A model generated the notes under the pieces. The model did not search any database and was not told where the DNA came from. It saw only the letters and a program-made list of their open reading frames with translations. Of a stretch of DNA of 64,000 nucleotides, positions 55,261 to 63,498 are shown piece by piece. The DNA is from Rhodospirillaceae bacterium (lineage in GTDB: Bacteria; Pseudomonadota; Alphaproteobacteria; SHVZ01): positions 1 to 64,000 of the forward strand of contig JAEULB010000225.1 in NCBI GenBank assembly GCA_016792585.1. Direction: 5' to 3'. Position 1 is the stretch's first letter. Each line of letters starts with the position of its first letter. A program made the position numbers and the translations under genes.

Positions 55261-55288
55261 TTGCAATGACGTGAAATCCGGCTATAGT
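55261..55288 (+). promoter_or_regulatory. Promoter of tRNA-Gly
   Basis: TTGCAA and TATAGT are 16 bases apart; the start would be near 55295, about 40 bases before the tRNA. Confidence 0.65.
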
Positions 55289-55335
55289 CCGCCGCCTCGC
55301 CGGGACAGGTTTTCAGGTCCCGAGCGATACGGAGC

Positions 55336-55410
55336 GCGGGCGTAGCTCAGGGGTAGAGCACAACCTTGCCAAGGTTGGGGTCGAGGGTTCGAATCCCTTC
55401 GCCCGCTCCA
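55336..55410 (+). tRNA. tRNA-Gly(GCC)
   Basis: A 75-base cloverleaf with encoded CCA: acceptor GCGGGCG/CGCCCGC, D arm GCTC-AGGGGTA-GAGC, anticodon stem CAACC/GGTTG with loop TTGCCAA (anticodon GCC), T arm GAGGG-TTCGAAT-CCCTT. Discriminator base is T (U73), normal for bacterial tRNA-Gly. Confidence 0.96.
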
Positions 55411-55460
55411 AAATTTCCACCCATCGCGGTATCGAGTTCCCGCCGGCCTCTATGGGACGG

Positions 55461-56666
55461 CTAGGCTGTCCGCTCGGCGAGACCGGCCTCGACGACGCGC
55501 AGGAGCTTGCCGGGGTCGACGGTCATGTCGACGAAGTAGTCGCGCTCCCGGCCGTTCGAGTCCGGCGTGGTCACCAGGCCGTAGCGATGGTCCATGGCGC
55601 GCGCCACGGTCCAGACGCCGGGGTTCAGCAAGACCGTCGGCTGGAACTCGACGACCAGGGCCCCGGGCGGCGTCGCCGCGAGGTTCGCGGCGGCAGCGCC
55701 GTTCGGCAGCACGACCGCCTCGGCGCCGGCGAAGAGAGCCATCTGCTCGGCGACCGAAAGCGCTCCCGGCACGACGCGCTCGAATCCCAGCCGCTCGAGG
55801 ACGCCCCAGGTCTCCTCCTCGTTGACCACGCGACGCCGCGAGGCATCGCCGCGCGAGATGTACAGCCGCCTCGCCGGAGGCGCCGGATCGCGATCGTCGA
55901 GCTGGAACAGCCGGGCGGTCCAGTCGCGCAGGCGCGGCGCGCATTCGCCCGACGAGAGGAACGAGGAGACATAGAGACGCTTGAACCGGACGCAGCGTCC
56001 GGGAAACGCGATCATCTCAGCCGACCCCAGCGCCGAGACCAGGGTCTCGTGCTGGAACGGCGTGAGAGTCCGGTCGTTGACGATCATTGGAAAGCGCAGC
56101 AGTTCCGGAACCGCCGCCTGAGCCCAGAGGCGCGGAAGGACCTCGCACATCCAGTGGTAATAGTTCGAGGCACCCTTATCGAGCATGTAGACGGCCGGCT
56201 CGTGGAAGGTGACCTCCGGCTCTTCGGCGTTGTGCAGGTAGACGGGGATCCGCTGATCGCCGTAGTCGACGAAGATGCCGTCGAAGGTGCGGACCAGCGG
56301 CCAGTCGGCCTTGTAGTGGGCGTTGAACGGCTCGGAGAGAGCGACACCCCGGTCGAGGAAGATGCGGAAGCACTCGTTGCCCGCGAACGTCGCGCGCTCG
56401 ACGACCACGTCGTCGAGCCGGGCGAGGAAATGGTCCTGGGAGGCATCGAAGCCGACGCCGAACACGTCGCGATTGCGATCGGGCGAGGCGAGCGCATCGG
56501 CATGCTCGCGGTCGGCGTCGTCGACGAAGTCCGGCCCGGTGAAGGCGACCGGCGCATCCGGCGGCGGCCGGAAGATCGAGTTCGGCGTCGACAGGACTTC
56601 GTCCGGCGTCGCGACCTGGCGGCAAAAAGTGTGGATGGAGAGAAACCGGAACGGCGTGATCGGCAT
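55461..56666 (-). CDS. Glycosyltransferase family 61 protein (DUF563)
   Basis: A 401-residue glycosyltransferase. The central VYMLDKGASNYYHWMCEVLPRLW is the GT61 signature (xxYHWxxExLPR); RRLYISRGDASRRRVVNEEE and VVLPNGAAAANLAATPPGALVVEF are the acceptor/donor motifs (R-x-x-x-N-E and HGA-like, here NGA). Start 56666 (MPITPFRF) is chosen because conservation begins there. It probably glycosylates a cell-surface polysaccharide. It is divergent from the radical-SAM gene. Confidence 0.88.
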   Translation of the reverse strand: MPITPFRFLSIHTFCRQVATPDEVLSTPNSIFRPPPDAPVAFTGPDFVDDADREHADALASPDRNRDVFGVGFDASQDHFLARLDDVVVERATFAGNECFRIFLDRGVALSEPFNAHYKADWPLVRTFDGIFVDYGDQRIPVYLHNAEEPEVTFHEPAVYMLDKGASNYYHWMCEVLPRLWAQAAVPELLRFPMIVNDRTLTPFQHETLVSALGSAEMIAFPGRCVRFKRLYVSSFLSSGECAPRLRDWTARLFQLDDRDPAPPARRLYISRGDASRRRVVNEEETWGVLERLGFERVVPGALSVAEQMALFAGAEAVVLPNGAAAANLAATPPGALVVEFQPTVLLNPGVWTVARAMDHRYGLVTTPDSNGRERDYFVDMTVDPGKLLRVVEAGLAERTA

Positions 56667-56857
56667 CGTCGCGGTATTCCACCCTGCCCGGCGACCGGAC
56701 ACCCCCCGTGACCAGCCCCGCCGAACGACCGCCGGGATGCTAGCATCCGAGGGTGCCGCCATGCACCTGCCCTGCGCTTGGCTTGAGGACGGCGCATGAA
56801 TTAAATTGTTCCGCCGGGCCTGTTCCGGCGACGTCTTCGAAGGGCGCGGTCGAGGAA

Positions 56858-58396
56858 ATGGAGCTGCCAGGAAACGGTTCGGGCGCGGCAGGCAGGCCTG
56901 CGGTCTGCATGATCACGCCGCCGTCCTCGTTCCTGCTCGATGAGCGGGTCTTCGTCAGCCTCGGCATCCTGAAGGTCGCGGCCAGCCTCGAGGCGCGGGG
57001 TTACGAGGTCAACTTCCTCGACCTGTCAGGGATCGAGAACTACGTCGCCGCGCTCTCCAACTATATCGCCACCTGCCGGGACACGGCCGTCGGCATCACG
57101 GCGACGACGCCGCAGCTGCCTTCCGTCATCAAGATCGCGGCGGCCATTCGCGAGATCCGTCCCGATCTCCGGCTGATCCTGGGCGGGCCGCACGTCACGC
57201 TCGTCTATTCGGCGCTTGCGCTCGAGCGCAAGCGCGGCGTCGCGAACGGCCGCGCCCGGCGCGCGGCGGAACACCTCGAGGCGCGCTTCGACGTCCTCTG
57301 CAGCGGCGACGGCGAGCTCGCGATCTTCGAGGCGCTGGCGAAGGATGCGCCCAAGGTCGTCGACGGCGACGACCCGAAGGGCGGCTTCTTCCTGACCGAC
57401 GAGATGTTCACGAGCGGCCCGATGCCGGCCCGCCACCTCATCGACCTCAAGTCCTACCGGTACGAGATCGAAGGGCACCGCGCGACCAGCCTGATCGGCC
57501 AGCTGGGCTGCCCTTTCAACTGCGGCTTCTGCGGCGGAAGGAACAGCAAGACCCTCCGCGTCATCAGGAACCGGTCGGTCGCCTCGATCCTCCGCGAGGT
57601 CGAGGCTCTCAACCGCGACCACGGCTACACCGGCTTCATGTTCTATGACGACGAGCTGAACGTGGCCAAGAGCATGATCGAGCTCATGAACGGGCTGACC
57701 GATCTGCAGTCGCGCCTGGGCACCGAGTTTCAGCTGCGCGGTTTCGTGAAGGCCGAGCTGTTCACCGACGCGCAGGCCAGCGCCATGCGCCGCGCCGGAT
57801 TCCGCTGGCTGCTGACCGGGTTCGAGGCCGCGCATCCGCGCATCCTGACCAACATCAACAAGCGCGCATCGCGGGAAGACAACGACAGCTGCGTCGAGCT
57901 CGCCAAGAAGCACGGCCTCAAGGTCAAGGCGCTGATGTCGGTCGGGCATCCGGGCGAGACCGAGGAGAGCGTCGCCGCGATCAGCGAGTGGCTGATCGAC
58001 AGCGAAGTCGACGACTTCGACTGCACGGTCATCACCACGTATCCCGGCACGCCCTACTATGACTTCGCGACTCCGCATCCGTCGCTGCCGGATGTCTGGA
58101 CCTATACCCAGCCGGAGACCGGCGACCGCCTTCATGCCTACGAGGTCGACTACACGACCTCGGCCCAGTACTACAAAGGCGATCCCAACGGCGGATACCA
58201 GGCTTTCGTCTTCACCGATCACCTGAGCGCGCGGCGCATCGTCGAGCTCAGGGACCAGGTCGAGCGGGAGGTTCGCGCCAAGCTCGGCATTCCGTTCAAT
58301 CACAGCGCGCCCGCCATGCGCTACGAGCACTCGATGGGCCAGGGATTGCCGGATTTCATCCATCGCGCGGCGAGGTCGGGCGCGCTCTCTCGGTAG
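56858..58396 (+). CDS. B12-binding radical SAM protein
   Basis: A 512-residue enzyme. The N-terminal cobalamin-binding-like Rossmann domain (about 15-165) has VSLGILKVAASLEARGYEVNFLDLSG and ILGGPHVTL but no DxHxxG, so base-off B12 binding is uncertain. The radical SAM cluster motif is LGCPFNCGFCGG (C218, C222, C225), followed by FMFYDDELNV and KALMSVGHPGETEESV. ATG 56858 has GAGGA close ahead. It may methylate or rearrange a metabolite or lipid. It precedes a spermidine-synthase-like methyltransferase, which may act in the same path. Confidence 0.88.
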   Translation: MELPGNGSGAAGRPAVCMITPPSSFLLDERVFVSLGILKVAASLEARGYEVNFLDLSGIENYVAALSNYIATCRDTAVGITATTPQLPSVIKIAAAIREIRPDLRLILGGPHVTLVYSALALERKRGVANGRARRAAEHLEARFDVLCSGDGELAIFEALAKDAPKVVDGDDPKGGFFLTDEMFTSGPMPARHLIDLKSYRYEIEGHRATSLIGQLGCPFNCGFCGGRNSKTLRVIRNRSVASILREVEALNRDHGYTGFMFYDDELNVAKSMIELMNGLTDLQSRLGTEFQLRGFVKAELFTDAQASAMRRAGFRWLLTGFEAAHPRILTNINKRASREDNDSCVELAKKHGLKVKALMSVGHPGETEESVAAISEWLIDSEVDDFDCTVITTYPGTPYYDFATPHPSLPDVWTYTQPETGDRLHAYEVDYTTSAQYYKGDPNGGYQAFVFTDHLSARRIVELRDQVEREVRAKLGIPFNHSAPAMRYEHSMGQGLPDFIHRAARSGALSR

Positions 58397-58435
58397 AGCA
58401 GCGCGTTCGGCAGCACGCAGGCACAGGCCCCGGCG

Positions 58436-59110
58436 ATGATCCCCTGGAAGCTCCTAGACTCCGCCAAGGTGCCCGGCGGCAACGAGCTCAGGCTCTGGCA
58501 GCGCGGCGCCGAGTTCTCGATCCGCCTCGGCCGGGACGAGCTGATGAACAGCCGGATTCACGGATCGGAGGAGGAGCTCGCCAACCTCGCTTGCGAACGC
58601 GTCGGCGAACGGTCCGCGCCACGCATCCTGATCGGCGGGCTCGGCATGGGCTTCACCTTGCGGGCGGCGCTGGATGCGCTGAAGCAGGACGCCCGGATCG
58701 TCGTCGCCGAGCTGATGCCGGCGGTCATCGCCTGGAACCAGGGGCCGCTCGCGGACCTGACCGGCAACAGCCTCGAGGATTCGCGCGTCACGCTGAAGGA
58801 AGGCGATGTCGGCGAAGCGATCCGCGCCGACGCCGACGCCTATGATGCGATCCTGCTCGACGTCGACAACGGGCCCGAGGGATTGACGCGCGCCGACAAC
58901 GACCGGCTCTACGATCTGGACGGGCTCGGCGCGGCACGATGTGCCCTGCGCAAGAACGGCGTGCTGCTGGTCTGGTCGGCCGGCGAGGACCAGAAATTCA
59001 CCCAGCGCCTTCGCCGCTCAGGCTTCGAGGTCGAGGTGATCAGGACGCGCGCCCGGGGTGCCAAGGGCGGCGCCAAGCACGTCATCTGGATGGCGACCCG
59101 CGTCGGGTGA
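58436..59110 (+). CDS. Spermidine synthase-like methyltransferase-fold protein
   Basis: A 224-residue protein with the spermidine-synthase/SAM-fold core: ILIGGLGMGFTLRAALDAL (motif I with GGLGMG), IVVAELMPAVIAWNQGPL (acidic residue after strand 2) and AILLDVDNGPEGLT (DAILLDVDN). It lacks the full polyamine-binding loop, so it may be a methyltransferase rather than an aminopropyltransferase. It lies 39 bases after the radical-SAM gene and overlaps the convergent DUF2786 gene by 29 bases. Confidence 0.85.
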   Translation: MIPWKLLDSAKVPGGNELRLWQRGAEFSIRLGRDELMNSRIHGSEEELANLACERVGERSAPRILIGGLGMGFTLRAALDALKQDARIVVAELMPAVIAWNQGPLADLTGNSLEDSRVTLKEGDVGEAIRADADAYDAILLDVDNGPEGLTRADNDRLYDLDGLGAARCALRKNGVLLVWSAGEDQKFTQRLRRSGFEVEVIRTRARGAKGGAKHVIWMATRVG

Positions 59111-59804
59111 TCGCCGGATCGACGGCGAAGGACGCGCCCGCCGCGTCACCCGCGTCATAGGCCTCCGGCAGCACTATCCGTCCCGGCCCTGAGACCTCGT
59201 GGGTCGCGAGGTTCAGCTTCTCGAACTCGGCCTCGACCACCGATCGCTTCAGCACGACGAGGTCGCGCCCGGTGCCGCGCTTTGCCCGGTCGCGCGCCGC
59301 CTTCATCGCCATCAGCCGGTCGCCGATCGAGGCGACCATGCCGAGCGCGAACGAGCTGTTGGCGACGTGGCGGTCCTGATGGCGGAAGCGCCTGTACTCG
59401 GCCGAATTCTTGTAGCGGCCGAGCTCGGTGCGGACCGCGTCGTCGACCATCTCGGCCAGCGCCGCCGCCGCCTCGATGTCGGCGCGAAGACCGAAGAAGA
59501 CATAGGCATGGCCGCCCTCGGCCCCCTTCTCGCGCCAGACGCGGCAGTCGCAGAAGACGGCGACCGCGCCGATGCAGTCGTCCAGCGGCACGCGCTTGCG
59601 ATGCCTCGACTCGAACGCCAGCGTGCCGCACGGCGCCTGCCGCATCTCGACGTCGCCGAGCGAGAGATCGTAGCGGTCGAGAAGCTCGGCGACCTTCTCG
59701 GCGGCCGCCAGCGCCTCGCCCTCGGTGCAGCCGTTGGCGATCGTCTTCGCACGCAGCGCCTGGATGCGCGCGGACAGCCGGTCGAGCTCGTCTTCCTCCT
59801 TCAT
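59082..59804 (-). CDS. DUF2786-type protein
   Basis: A 240-residue protein. The N-terminus (about 5-45: LDRLSARIQALRAKTIANGCTEGEALAAAEKVAELLDRYDLS) is the DUF2786 helical domain, often found in phage and plasmid proteins. The middle (ESRHRKRVPLDDCIGAVAVFCDCRVW, AYVFFGLRADIEAAAALAEMV) is the DUF7168-like part that follows it. Start 59804 (MKEEDELD) begins the domain. The function is unknown. Confidence 0.82.
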   Translation of the reverse strand: MKEEDELDRLSARIQALRAKTIANGCTEGEALAAAEKVAELLDRYDLSLGDVEMRQAPCGTLAFESRHRKRVPLDDCIGAVAVFCDCRVWREKGAEGGHAYVFFGLRADIEAAAALAEMVDDAVRTELGRYKNSAEYRRFRHQDRHVANSSFALGMVASIGDRLMAMKAARDRAKRGTGRDLVVLKRSVVEAEFEKLNLATHEVSGPGRIVLPEAYDAGDAAGASFAVDPAITRRGSPSR

Positions 59805-59907
59805 CGCCGGAAGCGATAGCCGAATTTTGCGGATAACGGAATTCTCTGTGGACGCGGCCGAACGCCGCCTAGCATCGCCTCCGGTCAACCTGGAGACATC
59901 GGCAGAC

Positions 59908-60930
59908 ATGGCTGGAAAAGAGACGGTCCGAGTCGGGCTCATCGGCGCCGGCATCATGGGCGAAGGGCATGCGGCGGCGACCTTCCAGGACCCGAGGGCC
60001 AAGCTGGTCGGCGTCGCCAGCCTCGAAGGCGCCGAGCCGCTGGCGAAGCGCTTCGGCGCCGAGCTCGCGACCAAGGACTATCGCGAGATCATCGCCCGCA
60101 AGGACATCGATCTCGTCCTCGTCGCCACGCCCGACCACCTGCACTACGAGATCTGCAAGGCGGCGATCGAATCCGGCAAGCATGTGCTGGTGGAGAAGCC
60201 GCTCACCGTCGACCTCGGCGAGGCGGACAAGCTGATCGAGATCGTCAAGCGCTCGGGCCTCAAGCTGATGGCCTGCTTCAGCCATCGCTGGATTCCCTCC
60301 TACTGGGCGACGCACGAGCGCGTGGCCGCCGGCAAGATCGGCCGGCCGGTGATGGCCTATGCGCGCAAGAACGACCGCATCTGGGTGCCCACCAAGATGC
60401 TGGGCTGGGCCGCCGGCACCACGCCGGCCTGGTTCCTCTCCAGCCACGACATCGACCTGGTCACCTGGTGGATGGGCGACCGCGCGACCGAGGTCTACGC
60501 GACCGCGGTCTGGGGCGTGCTCCGCGGCCGCGGCATCGAGACTCCGGACGCGGTCCAGGCGCAGGTGCGCTTCGCCAAGGGCGGCGTCGCCACGTTCGAA
60601 TCCTGCTGGATCTACCCGGACACCTTCCCGTCGATGACCGACAGCTACATCGAGCTGATCGGCGAGTCCGGCGTGATCCATCTCGACCGCAAGGACGAGC
60701 AGCTGCATGTCGCGAGCGAGCAGGCTTATGAATGGCCCAGGATCGCGATCATGCCGAAGATCGCCGGCAAGCAGCAGGGTGCCTTGACCGAGGTCGTCCA
60801 GCACATGATCGCCTGCGTGCGTGACGACAAGGAGCCGCTGGTCACGCTGGAGAGCTCCCGCCAGGTGACCGCGATCCTGGATGCGATCCACCGCTCGATC
60901 GCCAGCGGCAAGCCGGAGAAGGTGCTCTAG
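59908..60930 (+). CDS. Gfo/Idh/MocA family oxidoreductase
   Basis: A 340-residue NAD(P)-dependent oxidoreductase of sugars or cyclitols. The Rossmann start RVGLIGAGIMGEGHAAATF, the KHVLVEKPLTVDL motif with the catalytic EKP lysine, and SSHDIDLVTWWMG (H/D in the active site) are evident. GGAG lies ahead of ATG 59908. It is divergent from the DUF2786 gene and overlaps the next (convergent) gene by four bases. The substrate is not known. Confidence 0.92.
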   Translation: MAGKETVRVGLIGAGIMGEGHAAATFQDPRAKLVGVASLEGAEPLAKRFGAELATKDYREIIARKDIDLVLVATPDHLHYEICKAAIESGKHVLVEKPLTVDLGEADKLIEIVKRSGLKLMACFSHRWIPSYWATHERVAAGKIGRPVMAYARKNDRIWVPTKMLGWAAGTTPAWFLSSHDIDLVTWWMGDRATEVYATAVWGVLRGRGIETPDAVQAQVRFAKGGVATFESCWIYPDTFPSMTDSYIELIGESGVIHLDRKDEQLHVASEQAYEWPRIAIMPKIAGKQQGALTEVVQHMIACVRDDKEPLVTLESSRQVTAILDAIHRSIASGKPEKVL

Positions 60931-61529
60931 CGCGAGGCGCTCGGATGCAGCGCCGGCCGATAGCCGGCGGCGAAGGCGGCGACGATCGAGGGCGGGGTTA
61001 TCAGGCGGTCGACCGCGACGTCCTCGGGCGCGCCGTAGCCTGAGAAGCGCCATCGCCGCTTCCGGCCGCCGAGCATCAGGTAGGCCTCGGCGCCCGCCGC
61101 GACCATGGTGCCGTCCGGCAGCCCTCCGGGCGGATGCAGCTTCTTCCGCCGGTGCTCGATCCGCTCCGCGTGCAGCACCGCGTCCATTTCCGGCGCCTTG
61201 GAATGCGCGATTCCGCGGGCTTTCCCCCAGGCATCGCGGAAGGCCGTCGCGCGTTCGCGCCGGCAGTAGAAGCACGGGCGGTGGCCGGCGGCGAAGGCGG
61301 TCGCCTCGTCGAGGAAGAAGAGCTCGGTCCAGCCCTGCTGGGCCATCGGCTCGCGGCGCCGGCCGCGCCAGTCGAGCGTGCAGCAGATCCACGCCTTCGT
61401 GGTCCAGCGGCGCCGGAGCAGCGTCCGGGTCGCCGGATCGTGGATGATGCCGCGGTTGCCGGTGAAGAGTCCCCGATCCGATACGGCGACGATCTCGCCG
61501 AACGGCGTGACGCGATTCTGCAGCGGCAC
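60927..61529 (-). CDS. Conserved hypothetical protein with CFYCRRER motif
   Basis: A 200-residue basic protein beginning with GTG at 61529, directly abutting the PhyH stop. It has GIIHDPATRTLLRRRWTTKAWICC, ELFFLDEATAFAAGHRPCFYCRRERA and the late GAEAYLMLGGRKRRWRFSGYG. The CxxC may bind metal together with the upstream His. I recognise it only as a conserved uncharacterised proteobacterial protein; no function is assigned. It should be translated together with the PhyH gene. Confidence 0.75.
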   Translation of the reverse strand: MPLQNRVTPFGEIVAVSDRGLFTGNRGIIHDPATRTLLRRRWTTKAWICCTLDWRGRRREPMAQQGWTELFFLDEATAFAAGHRPCFYCRRERATAFRDAWGKARGIAHSKAPEMDAVLHAERIEHRRKKLHPPGGLPDGTMVAAGAEAYLMLGGRKRRWRFSGYGAPEDVAVDRLITPPSIVAAFAAGYRPALHPSASR

Positions 61530-62324
61530 TTAAGCCGGCGTCGCCGGCAGGTTCGGGTAGAGCGCCATGATCGCCGGATCGAAGTCGCCCTTCGGCACCG
61601 GGTCGGGCTTGAAGTAGCCGTGGTCGTCGCGGCCGCGCACCAGGATCGCGGTCGGCATGTCGCCGCGCTGCTTCACATGCGCCGCCACGTAGCGGATCGC
61701 ATAGCCGTAGCGGCGCGCGTCCGAGCGGTTCGGCGGCGAGCCGTGGACGATGTTGACGTGATGCAGCGACATCTGGCCTTCGTCGAGCAGCAGGCTGACG
61801 CCCTTGCCGTCGTCGACCTCGACCGCGATCTCCTCGTGGCTGGAGATCATGTTGCCGCTGCCTTCCGGCGACTTCGCGTGCGGAAACCGCCGTTCCTTGT
61901 GGCTGCCGGGCAGCACCTGCATCGCGCCGTTGGCGATGGTCGACGGCGCGAAGGCGACCCAGGCCGAGACCACGTCGTCGGGCTCGAGGCCCCAGTAGAA
62001 GGAGTCCTGATGCCAGGCGACGAAGGCCGGATCGTTCGGCTCCTTCACGAACAGGCTCGATCCCCAGCAGAGGATGTTCGGGCCCAGCACCGACTCGACC
62101 GGATCCAGGATGCGCGGGTCGTGCACGAGGTCGTACAGCACCTGCATCTTGAGGTGCCCCTTGCCCCGGATCGCCAGCGTCGACTTCTGGCCCGAGTGGC
62201 GCTCGTAGTCCTCGAGCGCGTCGCGGCAGCGCTTCGCCTCGGAAAGGCTCAGGCAGTCGATCGGGTGGACATAGCCGTCCCGGCGATAGCGCTCGACCGC
62301 TTCCGACGAGAGATGGTTCGGCAT
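61530..62324 (-). CDS. Phytanoyl-CoA dioxygenase (PhyH) family Fe(II)/2OG enzyme
   Basis: A 264-residue oxygenase. Fe ligands are H105 and D107 in AWHQDSFYWG and H194 in NIVHGSPPNRS, which also holds the family HGS motif; an Arg a few residues on would bind 2-oxoglutarate. GAGGAGG lies before ATG 62324. The family hydroxylates small molecules in secondary or degradative metabolism. It heads a two-gene unit with the CFYCRRER protein. Confidence 0.9.
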   Translation of the reverse strand: MPNHLSSEAVERYRRDGYVHPIDCLSLSEAKRCRDALEDYERHSGQKSTLAIRGKGHLKMQVLYDLVHDPRILDPVESVLGPNILCWGSSLFVKEPNDPAFVAWHQDSFYWGLEPDDVVSAWVAFAPSTIANGAMQVLPGSHKERRFPHAKSPEGSGNMISSHEEIAVEVDDGKGVSLLLDEGQMSLHHVNIVHGSPPNRSDARRYGYAIRYVAAHVKQRGDMPTAILVRGRDDHGYFKPDPVPKGDFDPAIMALYPNLPATPA

Positions 62325-62357
62325 CGGACGCCTCCTCGGATGGAGGCAGTCTAGCAT

Positions 62358-62403
62358 GTGCTTTCTCCCGGACACGGGTGGGCCGCGCCCGGGAGAAACG
62401 CAC
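62358..62403. terminator. Inverted repeat between the MBL-fold and PhyH genes
   Basis: TTTCTCCCGG and CCGGGAGAAA form a perfect 10-bp stem around a 17-base loop, with GTGC/GCAC extending it after a one-base bulge. It occupies most of the gap following the MBL-fold stop and may terminate that gene. It lacks a T tract. Confidence 0.5.
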
Positions 62404-62409
62404 GGAAAG

Positions 62410-63303
62410 TCAGCTCCCGCGGCCCCAGAGGCCGCAATAGCGCCTGGCGACCAGCGGCATGCCGGCCTCGTATCCGGGCCAGCTCGCGTATTTCGGCATC
62501 TTGTACTCGCGCTCGGCCGGCTCCCAGCACTTGCCTTCCTGGGCGAGCTTCTTCATGTCGGCCGAGGCCTCGCGCATCAGCGTCAGGATGTCCTCGGCGT
62601 CCTTCTTGGTGCCGAGTCGGTCGCCCGGTTGGCCGGGATGGCCGGGGATCATCCGGTTCCAGTCGAGCTTCAGCACCCGCTCGATGAAGGCCTCGGTCTT
62701 CAGGGGATCGATGTCGATGAAGCCGCGGCCGGGGAAGGATCCCACCGGGATCGTGTCGACGAGGAAGATGATCTTCTCCTTCGGCAGGCGCATCACGATG
62801 TTGGAGTCGGAGTGGTTGACGCCGAGATAGATCAGCTCGAGCGTGGTGCCACCCAGCTTCAGCGTCATCTGCTTGTTGAAGGTCTTGTCGGGAATGACCG
62901 TATGCGGGTCCTTCAGCGGCACCAGGCGCTTCTTCGCGTTGGCGTGGCTGATGAAGGTGGCGCCCGCATCCTTCAGCGCCTTGCCGCCGGCGATGTGGTC
63001 GTAGTGGTGGTGGCTGTAGACCACGTACTTGATCGGCTGGTTGGTGACCTTGCGGATCTCGTCGACGTATTGCTTGCCGCCGTCGGGCTTGCCGTAGGCG
63101 ATCGGGTCGGTTGCGATCACCCCTTCCGATGTCACGATGAACATCGCCTGGTGGCCGCCGTTGCGGAAGATGTAGACGTTGTCGGTGCCTTCGACCTTCG
63201 TCGTCTGGATCGGCGGGCGCGCCTGCTGCGCCGCCGCCGGCAGGACGGCCGCGAGCCCGATCGCCAACGCGGCGGCGAGCGCGGTCAGGTGTATTCTCTT
63301 CAT
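62410..63303 (-). CDS. Exported MBL-fold metallo-hydrolase
   Basis: A 297-residue metallo-beta-lactamase-fold enzyme with an N-terminal signal peptide (to about residue 26). The metal site is VVYSHHHYDHIAGG (H98, H100, D102, H103), followed by a probable His in LGVNHSDSNIV, an Asp in FLVDTIPVG and His in MIPGHPGQPGD. It resembles quinoprotein relay/SoxH-like MBL proteins or periplasmic hydrolases rather than a true beta-lactamase. It is divergent from the aspartoacylase-family gene. Confidence 0.88.
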   Translation of the reverse strand: MKRIHLTALAAALAIGLAAVLPAAAQQARPPIQTTKVEGTDNVYIFRNGGHQAMFIVTSEGVIATDPIAYGKPDGGKQYVDEIRKVTNQPIKYVVYSHHHYDHIAGGKALKDAGATFISHANAKKRLVPLKDPHTVIPDKTFNKQMTLKLGGTTLELIYLGVNHSDSNIVMRLPKEKIIFLVDTIPVGSFPGRGFIDIDPLKTEAFIERVLKLDWNRMIPGHPGQPGDRLGTKKDAEDILTLMREASADMKKLAQEGKCWEPAEREYKMPKYASWPGYEAGMPLVARRYCGLWGRGS

Positions 63304-63498
63304 TTCTCCCCCTTACTTCTTGGTTGGATCGAGACGCCCCCAGGGCCAACCTGCCCGCCCGCCCGGCAAAGCTCAAATCACGCTTCGTCTAGTAGAGGAA
63401 GCGGGCGTTCCGCGCCCGTCGCGAAAAGGGATGTCTGCCGGCGCGCATCGCCGTTAACTCGTCGGCGTCGATCCGCCCTGCAAATCCCCGAGGACTTC

